Shown: in pieces, positions 29,394 through 37,566 of the stretch
Position numbering within the stretch: position 1 is the first letter of the stretch
How the letters are laid out: every line of letters begins with the position of its first letter
DNA from: an uncultured Bacilli bacterium
Lineage (GTDB): Bacteria > Bacillota_I > Bacilli_A > RF39 > UBA660
Length of the DNA stretch: 64,000 bases
Direction of reading: 5' to 3'
Assembly (NCBI GenBank): GCA_944350385.1
Contig: CALVOV010000001.1
Span: 1 to 64,000, forward strand
Notes under the pieces: model-generated
Database searches by the model: none
Told to the model about the DNA's origin: nothing
Seen by the model: only the letters and a program-made list of their open reading frames with translations
Program-made: the position numbers and the translations under genes

Positions 29394-32102
29394 TTATGGT
29401 GTTATTGTTGTATCTTCAGAATCTGTTATTTCCTGATCAGGTTCGACGTCTGTCTCATCATCTTGTTCTGGCTCTTCAATTGGTTCTTCGACAGTTATTT
29501 CTGCCGCTTCGCTTTTTATACCACTATATCCTTTATAATTTGCTATAATCTTATATGTACCATATTCAGTTCCTACATATGTTGTTTTGTCCGTCCATGT
29601 TAATAATTTATTATTTAAATATATACTATAACCAAAAGTTCCTAAATCTGAATTAGCAAATTCACCAGGATCAACAGCATTCCATGTTAGTGTAATTTTG
29701 TTTGTTTCTTCATCTACTGTTGCTTTTAAGCCTGTTGGTTTTCCTAAAGTAGCATTACCTGTTGCTGTTTCAGTTGGTTCAGTACCTTTTTTGAAATATT
29801 CATATACTGCTTGTGTTCCTGGACCTGCAAGTTTTGGTGGGTTACTTCCTTGAGCAATTCCTACTTTTACAACGCTTGAAGGTTGAACAAAAGCAGAACG
29901 ATTTGATTCCATTGCTCCAGCACTTACTAAAGCGTTGAACAATCTATCTTTTTGAATCGTTGCTGGTACATTGTGTAAAATGTATCCCTGACGAATTAAA
30001 TCTTTTGTTATCTGATCATATCCATACCACATACCAATTACTGTTTTTGTTGAGTATCCTATTACCCATGAATCTCTAATAGCATCTCCTGGCATTTCAT
30101 AATCTTCCATAGTTTTTTCATCAAAGTTTGTAGTACCTGTTTTGCATGCTACATTTTTAGGAGTACCTCCTGTCAATGCAACATCTTGTAGAACACTAGA
30201 AATCATAAATGCAGTAGAGTCTGACATAACTTTTGTCCTATTTTGTTCATGTTCTATAGTTTCACCAGTTGATTTAAAAGTTATTTTAGCAACACTATAT
30301 GGTTCGTTATAATATCCACCATTAGAGAAAGCAGCATATGCAGCACTCATTTCTAATGGAGAAACTCCTGTGAATGCACCTATAGCATGTGCTTCATGAA
30401 GTTTATTTGGTTTATGCATATCTGTTTTATCTTTTGGATTGACACAGATATCTTTTTCTTTGTTATATGTATATCCTGAATTACAAACTTCTGGAGTTAT
30501 ACCTAAGTTTGTTACAAATTCTTTGATTTTATCATTGTTTACTTGTTGGAAAGCTTTTAATGCTGGAATATTTCTAGAAGTAGATAATGCACGTCTTAAT
30601 GTTATTGTTCCAAAATATCCACCATCCCAGTTTTTAATAGAATGTCCATCAGAATAAGAATATGGAGTATCATCAAATAATTGATATGTTGACCAATTAT
30701 TATATTCCATTCCTGGTCCATAATCAAATAGAGGTTTAGCTGTTGATCCAGGTTGTCTTTCTATTTGAGTGGCATAGTTATATGTGTTTATTCCAGTTCT
30801 ATTTCTACCACTACCTATAGCAAGAATTGCACCTGTTTCAGAATCTAATACGGAAACTCCCGTTTGAACTTTATCATCAATCCATGAATATGCTTCACCA
30901 GAAAGAACTTTATTAACAGCATCTTGTTTTGAACGATCTAGAGTTGTATATACATCCAATGAAGTTGTGTAGGCATTAACATTAAATTTCTTTTGAATTT
31001 CTGCAACTACTGTATCTGTAAATCCTTGGTATTCATTTACTTGAGCTTCATTTTCTACTACAAGGGAACTAACTGGTATTGAATTAGCTATTTTTTCTTC
31101 TTCCTCATTTATATAGCCATGTCTTTCCATAAGATATAGAACAGTTTTTCTTCTACTTTCAGCATTTTCTGGGTTAGTATCTGGTCTATAGTAGTTAGGT
31201 GATTTAAACATTCCTGCTATAATTGATGCTTCTGCTAAAGTTAATTCACTAGTATGTTTTCCAAAGTAGTATTCACTAGCTTCTTCAACACCATAGATAT
31301 TTCCACCTAAGAAGTGGTTATTAACATAAAACTCGATTATTTCTTCTTTTGTATAGTCTTTTTCTAGCTTAAATACTGCTAGATAGATATCTTGAAATTT
31401 TCTAATAATTCCATTAATTCCTTCATCAAGACTAGCATCTGTAAAGACGTTTTTAACGACTTGCATTGATAGAGTAGAAGCTCCACCAGCATCTTTATTT
31501 CCTAATATTTGTCCAATTGAAGCTTTAATAAATCTTGGAGCGTCAAATCCATTATGTTGCATATATCTTGAATCTTCTGTTGCAATTATGGCATCTATTA
31601 AAACTTCAGGTAATTCTTCATATAAAACATTTTCACGCATCTCAGAACCTAATTTAGCAAATTCTATCCCATCTTTATCATATAGGGTAGTTATTTCTTT
31701 TTTATTTAATTCGCTTTCTTTCTCTTTATATATTGGATCAGAGATAGCTTTTATATAAAGTAGGAAAGCTCCTAGTATTCCCATTACAATAATAGCACCA
31801 GCTAAGATTATAATTAAGATTACTGTAATAATTTTTTTCTTACTTTTACCTTTTAGTTTTTGTAATATTAGGATTATTCCAAATAAAATTACTAATAAAG
31901 CTCCAACGGCTAAACCTACGATATTTCCACCTTTAGCAAAAGCCACTAGTGTAATTGCTACAAAAACTAGGATGATAGCCAATAAAATAATGTTTTTATA
32001 TTTTAAATTTTGTTTTTGAACTCTTTCTTTTATGTTTCTTTTGTCTTTTAATGAAGATCTAGAAGAAGTTTTTACCCTTTTTCTTTTTATTTCTTTTTTC
32101 AT
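29394..32102 (-). CDS. ponA: Class A penicillin-binding protein (PBP1), unusual triple-helix N-terminus
   Basis: A bifunctional peptidoglycan polymerase of 902 residues. The glycosyltransferase domain shows IIATEDSRYMQHNG (catalytic Glu) and ASTLSMQVVKN. The transpeptidase domain has the acyl-Ser motif in GSTAKPLFDY, SRN, and CKTGTT. A C-terminal FnIII-like domain (PTGLKATVDEE...ITLTWN) and a Glu/Asp-rich tail follow. The N-terminus is odd: after a basic leader there are three hydrophobic helices (about 37-56, 60-81, 91-117), whereas PBP1 proteins usually have one. The two outer ones could be fused regulators. Its start overlaps the recU stop by 4 bases, the recU-ponA operon known from Bacillus. 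Confidence 0.95.
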   Translation of the reverse strand: MKKEIKRKRVKTSSRSSLKDKRNIKERVQKQNLKYKNIILLAIILVFVAITLVAFAKGGNIVGLAVGALLVILFGIILILQKLKGKSKKKIITVILIIILAGAIIVMGILGAFLLYIKAISDPIYKEKESELNKKEITTLYDKDGIEFAKLGSEMRENVLYEELPEVLIDAIIATEDSRYMQHNGFDAPRFIKASIGQILGNKDAGGASTLSMQVVKNVFTDASLDEGINGIIRKFQDIYLAVFKLEKDYTKEEIIEFYVNNHFLGGNIYGVEEASEYYFGKHTSELTLAEASIIAGMFKSPNYYRPDTNPENAESRRKTVLYLMERHGYINEEEEKIANSIPVSSLVVENEAQVNEYQGFTDTVVAEIQKKFNVNAYTTSLDVYTTLDRSKQDAVNKVLSGEAYSWIDDKVQTGVSVLDSETGAILAIGSGRNRTGINTYNYATQIERQPGSTAKPLFDYGPGMEYNNWSTYQLFDDTPYSYSDGHSIKNWDGGYFGTITLRRALSTSRNIPALKAFQQVNNDKIKEFVTNLGITPEVCNSGYTYNKEKDICVNPKDKTDMHKPNKLHEAHAIGAFTGVSPLEMSAAYAAFSNGGYYNEPYSVAKITFKSTGETIEHEQNRTKVMSDSTAFMISSVLQDVALTGGTPKNVACKTGTTNFDEKTMEDYEMPGDAIRDSWVIGYSTKTVIGMWYGYDQITKDLIRQGYILHNVPATIQKDRLFNALVSAGAMESNRSAFVQPSSVVKVGIAQGSNPPKLAGPGTQAVYEYFKKGTEPTETATGNATLGKPTGLKATVDEETNKITLTWNAVDPGEFANSDLGTFGYSIYLNNKLLTWTDKTTYVGTEYGTYKIIANYKGYSGIKSEAAEITVEEPIEEPEQDDETDVEPDQEITDSEDTTITP

Positions 32103-32680
32103 TTTTTACCTCCAATTAATTTATCAACTATTTTCAAATAGTCAATTCTAGGGTTATAGCCATCCTTAATTAAATATGCATTTTCTTTAAAATATTCTAT
32201 CGGAATTGATTTTCTATCAGCGTTTTCTAAAAATAAATTTAGTTTTTCTGTTGTTAATAAATATGTTTTATTTAATGTTGTGAATCTTATTATTAGAAAA
32301 GATATTCCTTTATGTCTAGCAATATTTTGCAAATGTTTAATTTGATGTGGATGAATATTACTTAATGTAAAAGATGTTGAGCTTTTGGATTCTTTAGCTT
32401 CAAAATCTATGTAATAACCCTTGTATAATCCATTGTAATCGGTAGTTGATGGGATAGTAAAAAAAGCTTCCTTAATAACAGCTTTATCTCTTGATGGGTA
32501 ATCAACTTTAGTTATTTTTATAGGGGTTGGTTTTTTATAAATATAAGCTTTATCTATTTCACGATAGTATTCATTTGATTTATTTAATTCATCTTCTAAA
32601 TTCATACCTCTATTTTTATAACTAATAGGAGTGGAAGCTATATTTAAGTTTTTCTTCTTTATACCATTAGGATAATTCAT
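32099..32680 (-). CDS. recU: Holliday junction resolvase RecU
   Basis: RecU cleaves Holliday junctions and modulates RecA. The 193-residue product begins with the family's MNYPNGIKK and has the stalk-forming region, then the nuclease core: DYNGLYKGYYIDFEAKES with the catalytic Asp and E-x-K, and the SNIHPHQIKHL segment. The length matches the family. AGGTGATGAG precedes the ATG and the stop overlaps the ponA start (ATGA). Confidence 0.95.
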   Translation of the reverse strand: MNYPNGIKKKNLNIASTPISYKNRGMNLEDELNKSNEYYREIDKAYIYKKPTPIKITKVDYPSRDKAVIKEAFFTIPSTTDYNGLYKGYYIDFEAKESKSSTSFTLSNIHPHQIKHLQNIARHKGISFLIIRFTTLNKTYLLTTEKLNLFLENADRKSIPIEYFKENAYLIKDGYNPRIDYLKIVDKLIGGKK

Positions 32681-32697
32681 CTCATCACCTATGACTT

Positions 32698-32703
32698 ATT
32701 ATA
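32698..32703 (-). promoter_or_regulatory. Candidate -10 of the recU-ponA operon
   Basis: TATAAT on the minus strand, 17 bases before the recU start, with no clear -35. Confidence 0.4.
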
Positions 32704-32812
32704 CTATATATATTAGTTTTTTTCTATATAAATGTTATAAGTATTTTTAATCTTTTTCTGTCGAATTGATTGCATAGTTTTCTATATATAATAAAATTAT
32801 TTTGGTGATATT

Positions 32813-32935
32813 ATGAATAATTTAGAAATTTTGAGAGTTTTAAATATGATGTCAAATAAAACAAATAACGCTTGCTTTAAGTTAGATATATATTATATAA
32901 TGAATGGGTTAACAATTGACAAAAATAATCAATAA
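32813..32935 (+). CDS. Possible small protein gene (40 codons) between recU and gpsB
   Basis: An open frame of 40 codons, beginning MNNLEILRVLNMM and ending in a TAA, starts 6 bases after a TTGGTGAT ribosome site of the type used by gpsB, recX and others here. TTGATT at 32766 and AT-rich -10 candidates lie upstream. The peptide has no clear domain. It overlaps the -35 of the gpsB promoter. It may be a real small protein or chance; comparison with close relatives is needed to decide. Confidence 0.4.
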   Translation: MNNLEILRVLNMMSNKTNNACFKLDIYYIMNGLTIDKNNQ

Positions 32936-32944
32936 TGTAATAAT
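32916..32944 (+). promoter_or_regulatory. Sigma-A promoter of gpsB
   Basis: TTGACA (32916-32921), 17-base spacer ending in TGt, AATAAT (32939-32944). Confidence 0.65.
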
Positions 32945-32974
32945 ATTTATATAAATAAGGGATTGGTGATTTTA

Positions 32975-33343
32975 ATGTATCAGAATAAGATTACTCTTAT
33001 GCCACAGGATATTCTTGAAAAAGAATTTAAAATTGATACTAGAGGGTATCGATTAAAAGAGGTGGACCAATTTTTAGATATTATTATTGGTGATTATGAA
33101 CAATTCTTTAATATAATTAATGGCTTGGAAAAAGAAAAAGCGGATTTATTAAATGAAAATATGTCTTTAAAACAAGAATTAAGAAATTGTAAATTAAGTA
33201 TGGAAGCAATGCGTTCTAGTGCTGATCTTCCAGAAATGAATAATGTTGATATTATTCGTAGAGTTTCTCAACTTGAAAAGATGGTATATGATATGAAAAA
33301 TAATAATTCAGATACTGAAGAAAAAGACAAAGAAAGTGAATAA
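32975..33343 (+). CDS. gpsB: Cell-division coordinator GpsB (DivIVA-like)
   Basis: GpsB is a small DivIVA-family coiled-coil adaptor that brings PBP1 to division and elongation sites. The 122-residue product has the conserved N-terminal lipid- and PBP-binding domain (MPQDILEKEFKIDTRGYRLK, then EVDQFLD) and a coiled coil, then a charged tail. The start at 32975 follows TTGGTGAT. It sits divergently from recU-ponA, its known functional partner, and just upstream of rnpB, as in Bacillus. Confidence 0.93.
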   Translation: MYQNKITLMPQDILEKEFKIDTRGYRLKEVDQFLDIIIGDYEQFFNIINGLEKEKADLLNENMSLKQELRNCKLSMEAMRSSADLPEMNNVDIIRRVSQLEKMVYDMKNNNSDTEEKDKESE

Positions 33344-33345
33344 AA

Positions 33346-33696
33346 ATAATATATATAGACAAACGCTGGAATTTTTAAGATTCTTGAGGAAAGTCCATGC
33401 TAGCACAGACCTGGGATGGCTGTAGTGTTCGTGCCTAGGGAATAAATAACCTAGGGTAACAAGTGTTAACGGCGGTTTTAAACCTAAGTGGTAACATATG
33501 GTTTATTCGTAATGTGCCACAGTGACGATTCTTTTGGAAACGAAAGAGTGAAACGCGGTAAACCCCACGAGCTAGAAACCCAAATTTGGTAGGGGAACCT
33601 TGACGAAAGAATTAAATGGAGTTAAGGACTAGGAAACTAGTAGATAAATGTTTGTCGCTTCGTAAGAAGAACAGAACATGGCTTATTTATATATTG
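33346..33696 (+). ncRNA. rnpB: RNase P RNA, type B
   Basis: This is the catalytic RNA that matures tRNA 5' ends. Conserved blocks occur in order: GAGGAAAGTCCATGCTAGCA (near 33386), GTAGTGTTCGTGCCTAGG (near 33423), GTGCCACAGTGACGA (near 33514), GAAACGCGGTAAACCCCACG (near 33551), GAAACCCAAATTTGGTAGGG (near 33576), and the closing ACAGAACATGGCTTA (near 33671). The pattern matches the Bacillus-type (B) RNA. The ends are set by the AT-only helix P1 formed by the flanks; the exact termini are uncertain by a few bases. Confidence 0.93.
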
Positions 33697-33721
33697 TTTT
33701 TTACTAGTGAGAGGTGATATT

Positions 33722-34225
33722 TTGAAAGAATTAGGAGCGTATTTAAAACGTACGAGAATTTCTAATGGTGTAAATATTACAGAAGCTGCAGAAGATTTGG
33801 ACATTTCTGTACCTGAACTAGAAAATATAGAGTCTGGTAATGTTAAGGCATTTAAAGATGTATATGATTTGAAGGATTATATAAAAATATATGCTAAATA
33901 TTTAGGATTGGATTCTGAAAAAGTAATTGATGAATTCAATGGCTTTTTATTTGATCATACTTCTAAAATATCTTTGGATGATATTAAATCAGCACAAAAA
34001 AAAGATAAAGAAGAAGTTAAAGTTAACAAAATAAAGTCTCCTTATACTAAGGAGTATAAAGAAAAGTCTTATGTGTTGCCAGTATTAATAACAGGAATAG
34101 TAATTGCTATAATTTTATTTTTAATAATTTATTATATTATAAGTAGTTCAAATACTATTCCAACTAGAGTAAATGAATTATCACCTGTTGGTGGAGAGGA
34201 GTTATATTATGAATTTACCTACTAA
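33722..34225 (+). CDS. RodZ-like helix-turn-helix membrane protein
   Basis: A 167-residue protein with an N-terminal Xre-type helix-turn-helix (about 1-75, TRISNGVNITEAAEDLDIS onward), a charged linker and a single membrane helix (about 120-143) near the C-terminus. RodZ proteins link the MreB cytoskeleton to the wall machinery; this one lacks a large external domain, and its extracellular tail is only ~20 residues. The start is a TTG at 33722, 6 bases after GAGAGGTGAT; an upstream GTG at 33707 is less likely. It overlaps pgsA by 17 bases, the same pairing as ymfM(rodZ)-pgsA in Bacillus. Confidence 0.8.
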   Translation: MKELGAYLKRTRISNGVNITEAAEDLDISVPELENIESGNVKAFKDVYDLKDYIKIYAKYLGLDSEKVIDEFNGFLFDHTSKISLDDIKSAQKKDKEEVKVNKIKSPYTKEYKEKSYVLPVLITGIVIAIILFLIIYYIISSSNTIPTRVNELSPVGGEELYYEFTY

Positions 34226-34811
34226 GTTAACTGTTTTACGTTTAATTTTATCTTGTTTTATTATTTTTATTTTATGTTTTCCATTCTATATGGTAGGTGT
34301 TCAATTTCCTAATATTTATATTAGTGGAACTGGATTTACTATTGAATTGCAATACATAATTGCAGGAGTTATATTTATTATTGCTAGTTTAACTGATTGG
34401 TTAGATGGATATTTAGCTAGAAAAAATAATCAAATCACTGATACTGGAAAAATGTTAGATGCTATTGCTGATAAGGTTTTAGTAAATTCAGTATTAATAA
34501 TTTTAGCTGCTCAAGGATTTATGAATGTTATTATTCCAGTTGTTGTTGTATTAAGAGATATTGTTGTTAATGCAATTAAAATGGAGGCAGCTGGTAAAGG
34601 TAAAGTAGTTGCTGCTATTAAATCTGGCAAGTTTAAAACAGCTACATTAATGATTGGTACTACACTTACATTCTTTTATAATTTGCCTTTTTCATTGATT
34701 AATATTGATGTTGCTAATTTTCTATTATATATAGCAGTCATTTTATCAATTATATCTGCTTTCCAATACTATAACTTGAATAAAAATATAATTTTTTCAA
34801 AAGAAGACTAA
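34209..34811 (+). CDS. pgsA: CDP-diacylglycerol-glycerol-3-phosphate 3-phosphatidyltransferase
   Basis: PgsA makes phosphatidylglycerol phosphate. The 200-residue membrane protein carries the CDP-alcohol phosphotransferase motif D-G-x2-A-R-x8-G-x3-D-x3-D, seen as DGYLARKNNQITDTGKMLD followed by AIAD. About six helices fit the family. The start at 34209 follows GGAGAGGAG and lies within the rodZ-like gene's last codons. It precedes recA, as in Bacillus. Confidence 0.93.
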   Translation: MNLPTKLTVLRLILSCFIIFILCFPFYMVGVQFPNIYISGTGFTIELQYIIAGVIFIIASLTDWLDGYLARKNNQITDTGKMLDAIADKVLVNSVLIILAAQGFMNVIIPVVVVLRDIVVNAIKMEAAGKGKVVAAIKSGKFKTATLMIGTTLTFFYNLPFSLINIDVANFLLYIAVILSIISAFQYYNLNKNIIFSKED

Positions 34812-34815
34812 ATTA

Positions 34816-34850
34816 AAAAAAGCATTTTTGATATATGCTTTTTTATTTTT
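34816..34850 (+). terminator. Intrinsic terminator after pgsA
   Basis: Stem AAAAAGCAT/ATGCTTTTT around a T-rich loop, followed by T runs. Confidence 0.8.
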
Positions 34851-34876
34851 TTCCAAAAAAATGATATAAATTATAT

Positions 34877-34890
34877 AAAACACTTGTTCG
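34877..34890 (+). promoter_or_regulatory. Candidate LexA (DinR) box upstream of recA
   Basis: AAAACACTTGTTCG resembles the Gram-positive SOS box CGAACnnnnGTTCG: the right half is perfect, the left half differs at two bases. It lies 10 bases before the recA -35. Confidence 0.45.
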
Positions 34891-34900
34891 AAAAAAACTA

Positions 34901-34929
34901 TTGCATTTTATAAGATACTATTATAAAAT
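34901..34929 (+). promoter_or_regulatory. Sigma-A promoter of recA
   Basis: TTGCAT (34901-34906), 17-base spacer, TAAAAT (34924-34929). Confidence 0.7.
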
Positions 34930-34961
34930 GAATGTGTAAGTTATTGAACTGGGAGGGTTTT

Positions 34962-36011
34962 ATGAAGACTGTTGAAAAAGATGTTTCTAAGGATAAAGCT
35001 TTAGAACAAGTATTAAATGATATCGAAAAACAATTTGGAAAAGGTTCTATAATGAAACTTGGAGATAATAAGCATTTAAAAGTGGATGTTTGTTCGAGTG
35101 GTTGCTTATCTTTAGATATAGCTTTAGGTGTTGGAGGATATCCTAGAGGTCGTATTATTGAGATATATGGTCCTGAATCAAGTGGTAAAACTACTTTTGC
35201 ATTGCAAGCTATTGCGGAACATCAAAAATTAGGGGGTAGAGCTGCTTTTATTGATGCTGAACATGCTCTAGATCCTGAATATGCTGAGAGATTAGGTGTT
35301 AATATAGATGAGTTATTGTTAAGTCAGCCAGATACAGGTGAGCAAGCTTTAGAAATCTGTGATGCTCTAGTTAAAAGTCAAGCAATTAGTATTGTTGTTA
35401 TAGATTCTGTTGCTGCTCTTGTTCCTCAAGCGGAAATTGATGGTGAGATGGGAGATTCACATGTTGGATTGCAAGCACGTCTTATGTCACAAGCTTTAAG
35501 AAAATTATCAGGTACTATAAGTAAAACAAATACAACATGTATTTTTATAAATCAATTACGTGAAAAAGTTGGAGTTATGTTTGGTAATCCTGAGACTACT
35601 CCAGGGGGTAGAGCTTTAAAATTTTATGCATCAATCCGTTTAGAAATTCGTCGCTGTGAACAATTAAAGATGGGTGATGGTGTTGTTGGTAATAGAACTA
35701 ATATAAAAGTAGTTAAAAATAAAGTTGCTCCTCCATTTAAAACAGCAACTGTTGATATTATGTATGGTGAAGGTGTATCTCGTGAAGGAGAAATCATTGA
35801 TCTAGCAACTGAAGCTGGAATAATTGAAAAGTCTGGAGCATGGTATGCTTATCAAGGTGAAAAGTTAGGCCAGGGCAAGGAAAACGTTAAATTACTTTTA
35901 AAGGATAATACCGAATTAAAAGAAGAGTTAGAAAAGAAAGTTCGAGAATATTACGGAATTTCTTTGGATAATGATAAAAATACAAAAAAGAAAGCTGATA
36001 AAGAAAAGTAA
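34962..36011 (+). CDS. recA: Recombinase RecA
   Basis: RecA catalyses strand exchange and triggers LexA self-cleavage. The 349-residue product has GPESSGKT (Walker A), the [11 protein letters not shown] segment, [29 protein letters not shown] and [20 protein letters not shown] (DNA-binding loop L2), all in order. It has a Lys-rich C-terminus instead of the usual acidic tail. The start at 34962 follows GGGAGGG. It is monocistronic, with a promoter and possible SOS box just upstream and a terminator at the stop. Confidence 0.98.
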   Translation: MKTVEKDVSKDKALEQVLNDIEKQFGKGSIMKLGDNKHLKVDVCSSGCLSLDIALGVGGYPRGRIIEIYGPESSGKTTFALQAIAEHQKLGGRAAFIDAEHALDPEYAERLGVNIDELLLSQPDTGEQALEICDALVKSQAISIVVIDSVAALVPQAEIDGEMGDSHVGLQARLMSQALRKLSGTISKTNTTCIFINQLREKVGVMFGNPETTPGGRALKFYASIRLEIRRCEQLKMGDGVVGNRTNIKVVKNKVAPPFKTATVDIMYGEGVSREGEIIDLATEAGIIEKSGAWYAYQGEKLGQGKENVKLLLKDNTELKEELEKKVREYYGISLDNDKNTKKKADKEK

Positions 36012-36027
36012 AACTTTTCTTTTTTTA
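36001..36027 (+). terminator. Intrinsic terminator after recA
   Basis: 8-bp stem AAGAAAAG/CTTTTCTT (36001-36021) followed by T's; it overlaps the recA stop. Confidence 0.8.
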
Positions 36028-36029
36028 TT

Positions 36030-36038
36030 TGTTATAAT
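36030..36038 (+). promoter_or_regulatory. Extended -10 promoter of murE
   Basis: TGtTATAAT directly after the recA terminator. Confidence 0.55.
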
Positions 36039-36084
36039 ATTAACCAGATATTTAAATTAGAATAAAATAATTTAGGTGATAAGT

Positions 36085-37482
36085 ATGAAAAAGATTAAAG
36101 AAATCATTAATTGTGATTATGATATATATATTTCAGGTATTACTAATGATTCTAGGCAAGTAAAAAAAGATTATTTATTTGTCGCTACTAAAGGATTTAA
36201 TGTAGATCATTTTAATTATATAAATGATGCGATAAAAAATGGTTGTAGTGTGGTTATAGCTGATCGTGACATAGATATTTCAGTGCCTTTAATTAAAGTT
36301 AAAGACATAAATAATCTTTATTATAAATTATGTGAAAGATTTTATAATATTAATTTAAATGATTTCTCATTTATAGGAATTACTGGTACAGATGGCAAAA
36401 CAACAACGGCGACTATTGTTAAACAATTACTTAATAATATAAACAAAACAGCTTACATTGGTACTAATGGTGTTGAAATTGGTGATAAAAGTTTAGATAT
36501 TAATAATACCACGCCTTGTATTTCTGAATTATATAATGTTTTAGAGAAGTCTAGAGAAGAAAAATGTAGTGATATTGTAATGGAAGTTTCTAGTGAAGCT
36601 TTATTACATGATAGAATTAAAAATATAAAGTATGATATTGTTGCTTTTACTAATATTACTGAGGATCATTTGAATGTGCATAAAACTTTGAAAAATTATG
36701 TTAATTGTAAGAAAAAGCTTTTAAACAATTTAAAAGATTGTGGTGTTGCTATTGTAAATGGCGATGATAAGTATTGTAAAAAAATAGAAGCAAATACAAC
36801 TGTAAAATTTGGTTTTGATAGTAATAATGACTGTGTTATTAATAATGTAGAACTTTTGGAAAATATGACAAAATTTACCATTAAATATTTAGGTAATAGT
36901 TATGATATAAAATCTCCTTTTTTAGGTTTATATAATGTTTATAATTTAACAATGGCTTTTTTAATATGTATCCATTTTGGTTTAAGTGCAGAATATTTAG
37001 TTGATACAATACCTAATTTAAAAGTTGTAAAGGGAAGAAGAGAAAAGTTGGATTTTGGTCAAAATTTTGAAATAATTTTAGATTATGCTCATACTTTGAA
37101 TGGAATTATTAATATAATTGAAAGCATTGATAAAAACAGAAAAATAATAGTTGTTACAGGTTGTGCCGGAGGAAGAGAAAAATCAAAAAGAAAAAAAATA
37201 GGAAAATATATTTTGGAGCATGTTAATCAAGCTATTTTTACTATGGATGATCCTAGATATGAAGATGTTAATGATATAATTGATGATATGGTAGGAAATT
37301 CTAATATCCAATATTTGAGGATCATTGATAGGAAAGAAGCAATTTATAAATCGTTTGAGTTAGCTGATTGTGATACTACGGTTTTAATTTTAGGAAAAGG
37401 TCGAGATAATTACATGGCTATTGAAGATAAAAAGGTTAGTTATTGTGATTATGATGTTATTTCAAAATACTTTGACAAGTAA
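36085..37482 (+). CDS. murE: UDP-MurNAc-tripeptide synthetase (MurE)
   Basis: MurE adds the third amino acid to the peptidoglycan stem. The 465-residue product has the Mur-ligase ATP loop GITGTDGKTTTA, the MEVSSEAL motif, NITEDHLNVH and the C-terminal domain with VTGCAGGREKSKR. The specificity loop reads DDPRYED: the Pro-Arg of the meso-diaminopimelate form (DNPR) is kept while the Asn is Asp. I therefore lean to diaminopimelate over lysine, with caution. The start at 36085 follows TTTAGGTGAT. Its placement between recA and rny is not the usual Bacillus order. Confidence 0.9.
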   Translation: MKKIKEIINCDYDIYISGITNDSRQVKKDYLFVATKGFNVDHFNYINDAIKNGCSVVIADRDIDISVPLIKVKDINNLYYKLCERFYNINLNDFSFIGITGTDGKTTTATIVKQLLNNINKTAYIGTNGVEIGDKSLDINNTTPCISELYNVLEKSREEKCSDIVMEVSSEALLHDRIKNIKYDIVAFTNITEDHLNVHKTLKNYVNCKKKLLNNLKDCGVAIVNGDDKYCKKIEANTTVKFGFDSNNDCVINNVELLENMTKFTIKYLGNSYDIKSPFLGLYNVYNLTMAFLICIHFGLSAEYLVDTIPNLKVVKGRREKLDFGQNFEIILDYAHTLNGIINIIESIDKNRKIIVVTGCAGGREKSKRKKIGKYILEHVNQAIFTMDDPRYEDVNDIIDDMVGNSNIQYLRIIDRKEAIYKSFELADCDTTVLILGKGRDNYMAIEDKKVSYCDYDVISKYFDK

Positions 37483-37494
37483 AATTCTCTTATC

Positions 37495-37523
37495 TTGACA
37501 TAGTTTTAAATTCACTCTACAAT
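37495..37523 (+). promoter_or_regulatory. Strong sigma-A promoter of rny
   Basis: Consensus TTGACA (37495-37500), 17-base spacer, TACAAT (37518-37523). Confidence 0.82.
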
Positions 37524-37566
37524 AGAATTATGTTAGAATTATTTACTAACTGAATGGAGGTATTGT

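Noticed and set aside
29376-29603. Plus-strand 75-codon frame opposite the end of ponA
   Set aside because: Cys/Phe-rich product typical of antisense reading of AT-rich sequence; it overlaps the terminator and the ponA tail. A shadow.
33346-33696. rnpB region as a possible small-protein locus or riboswitch
   Set aside because: All conserved blocks of type B RNase P RNA are present in order, so it is an RNA gene.
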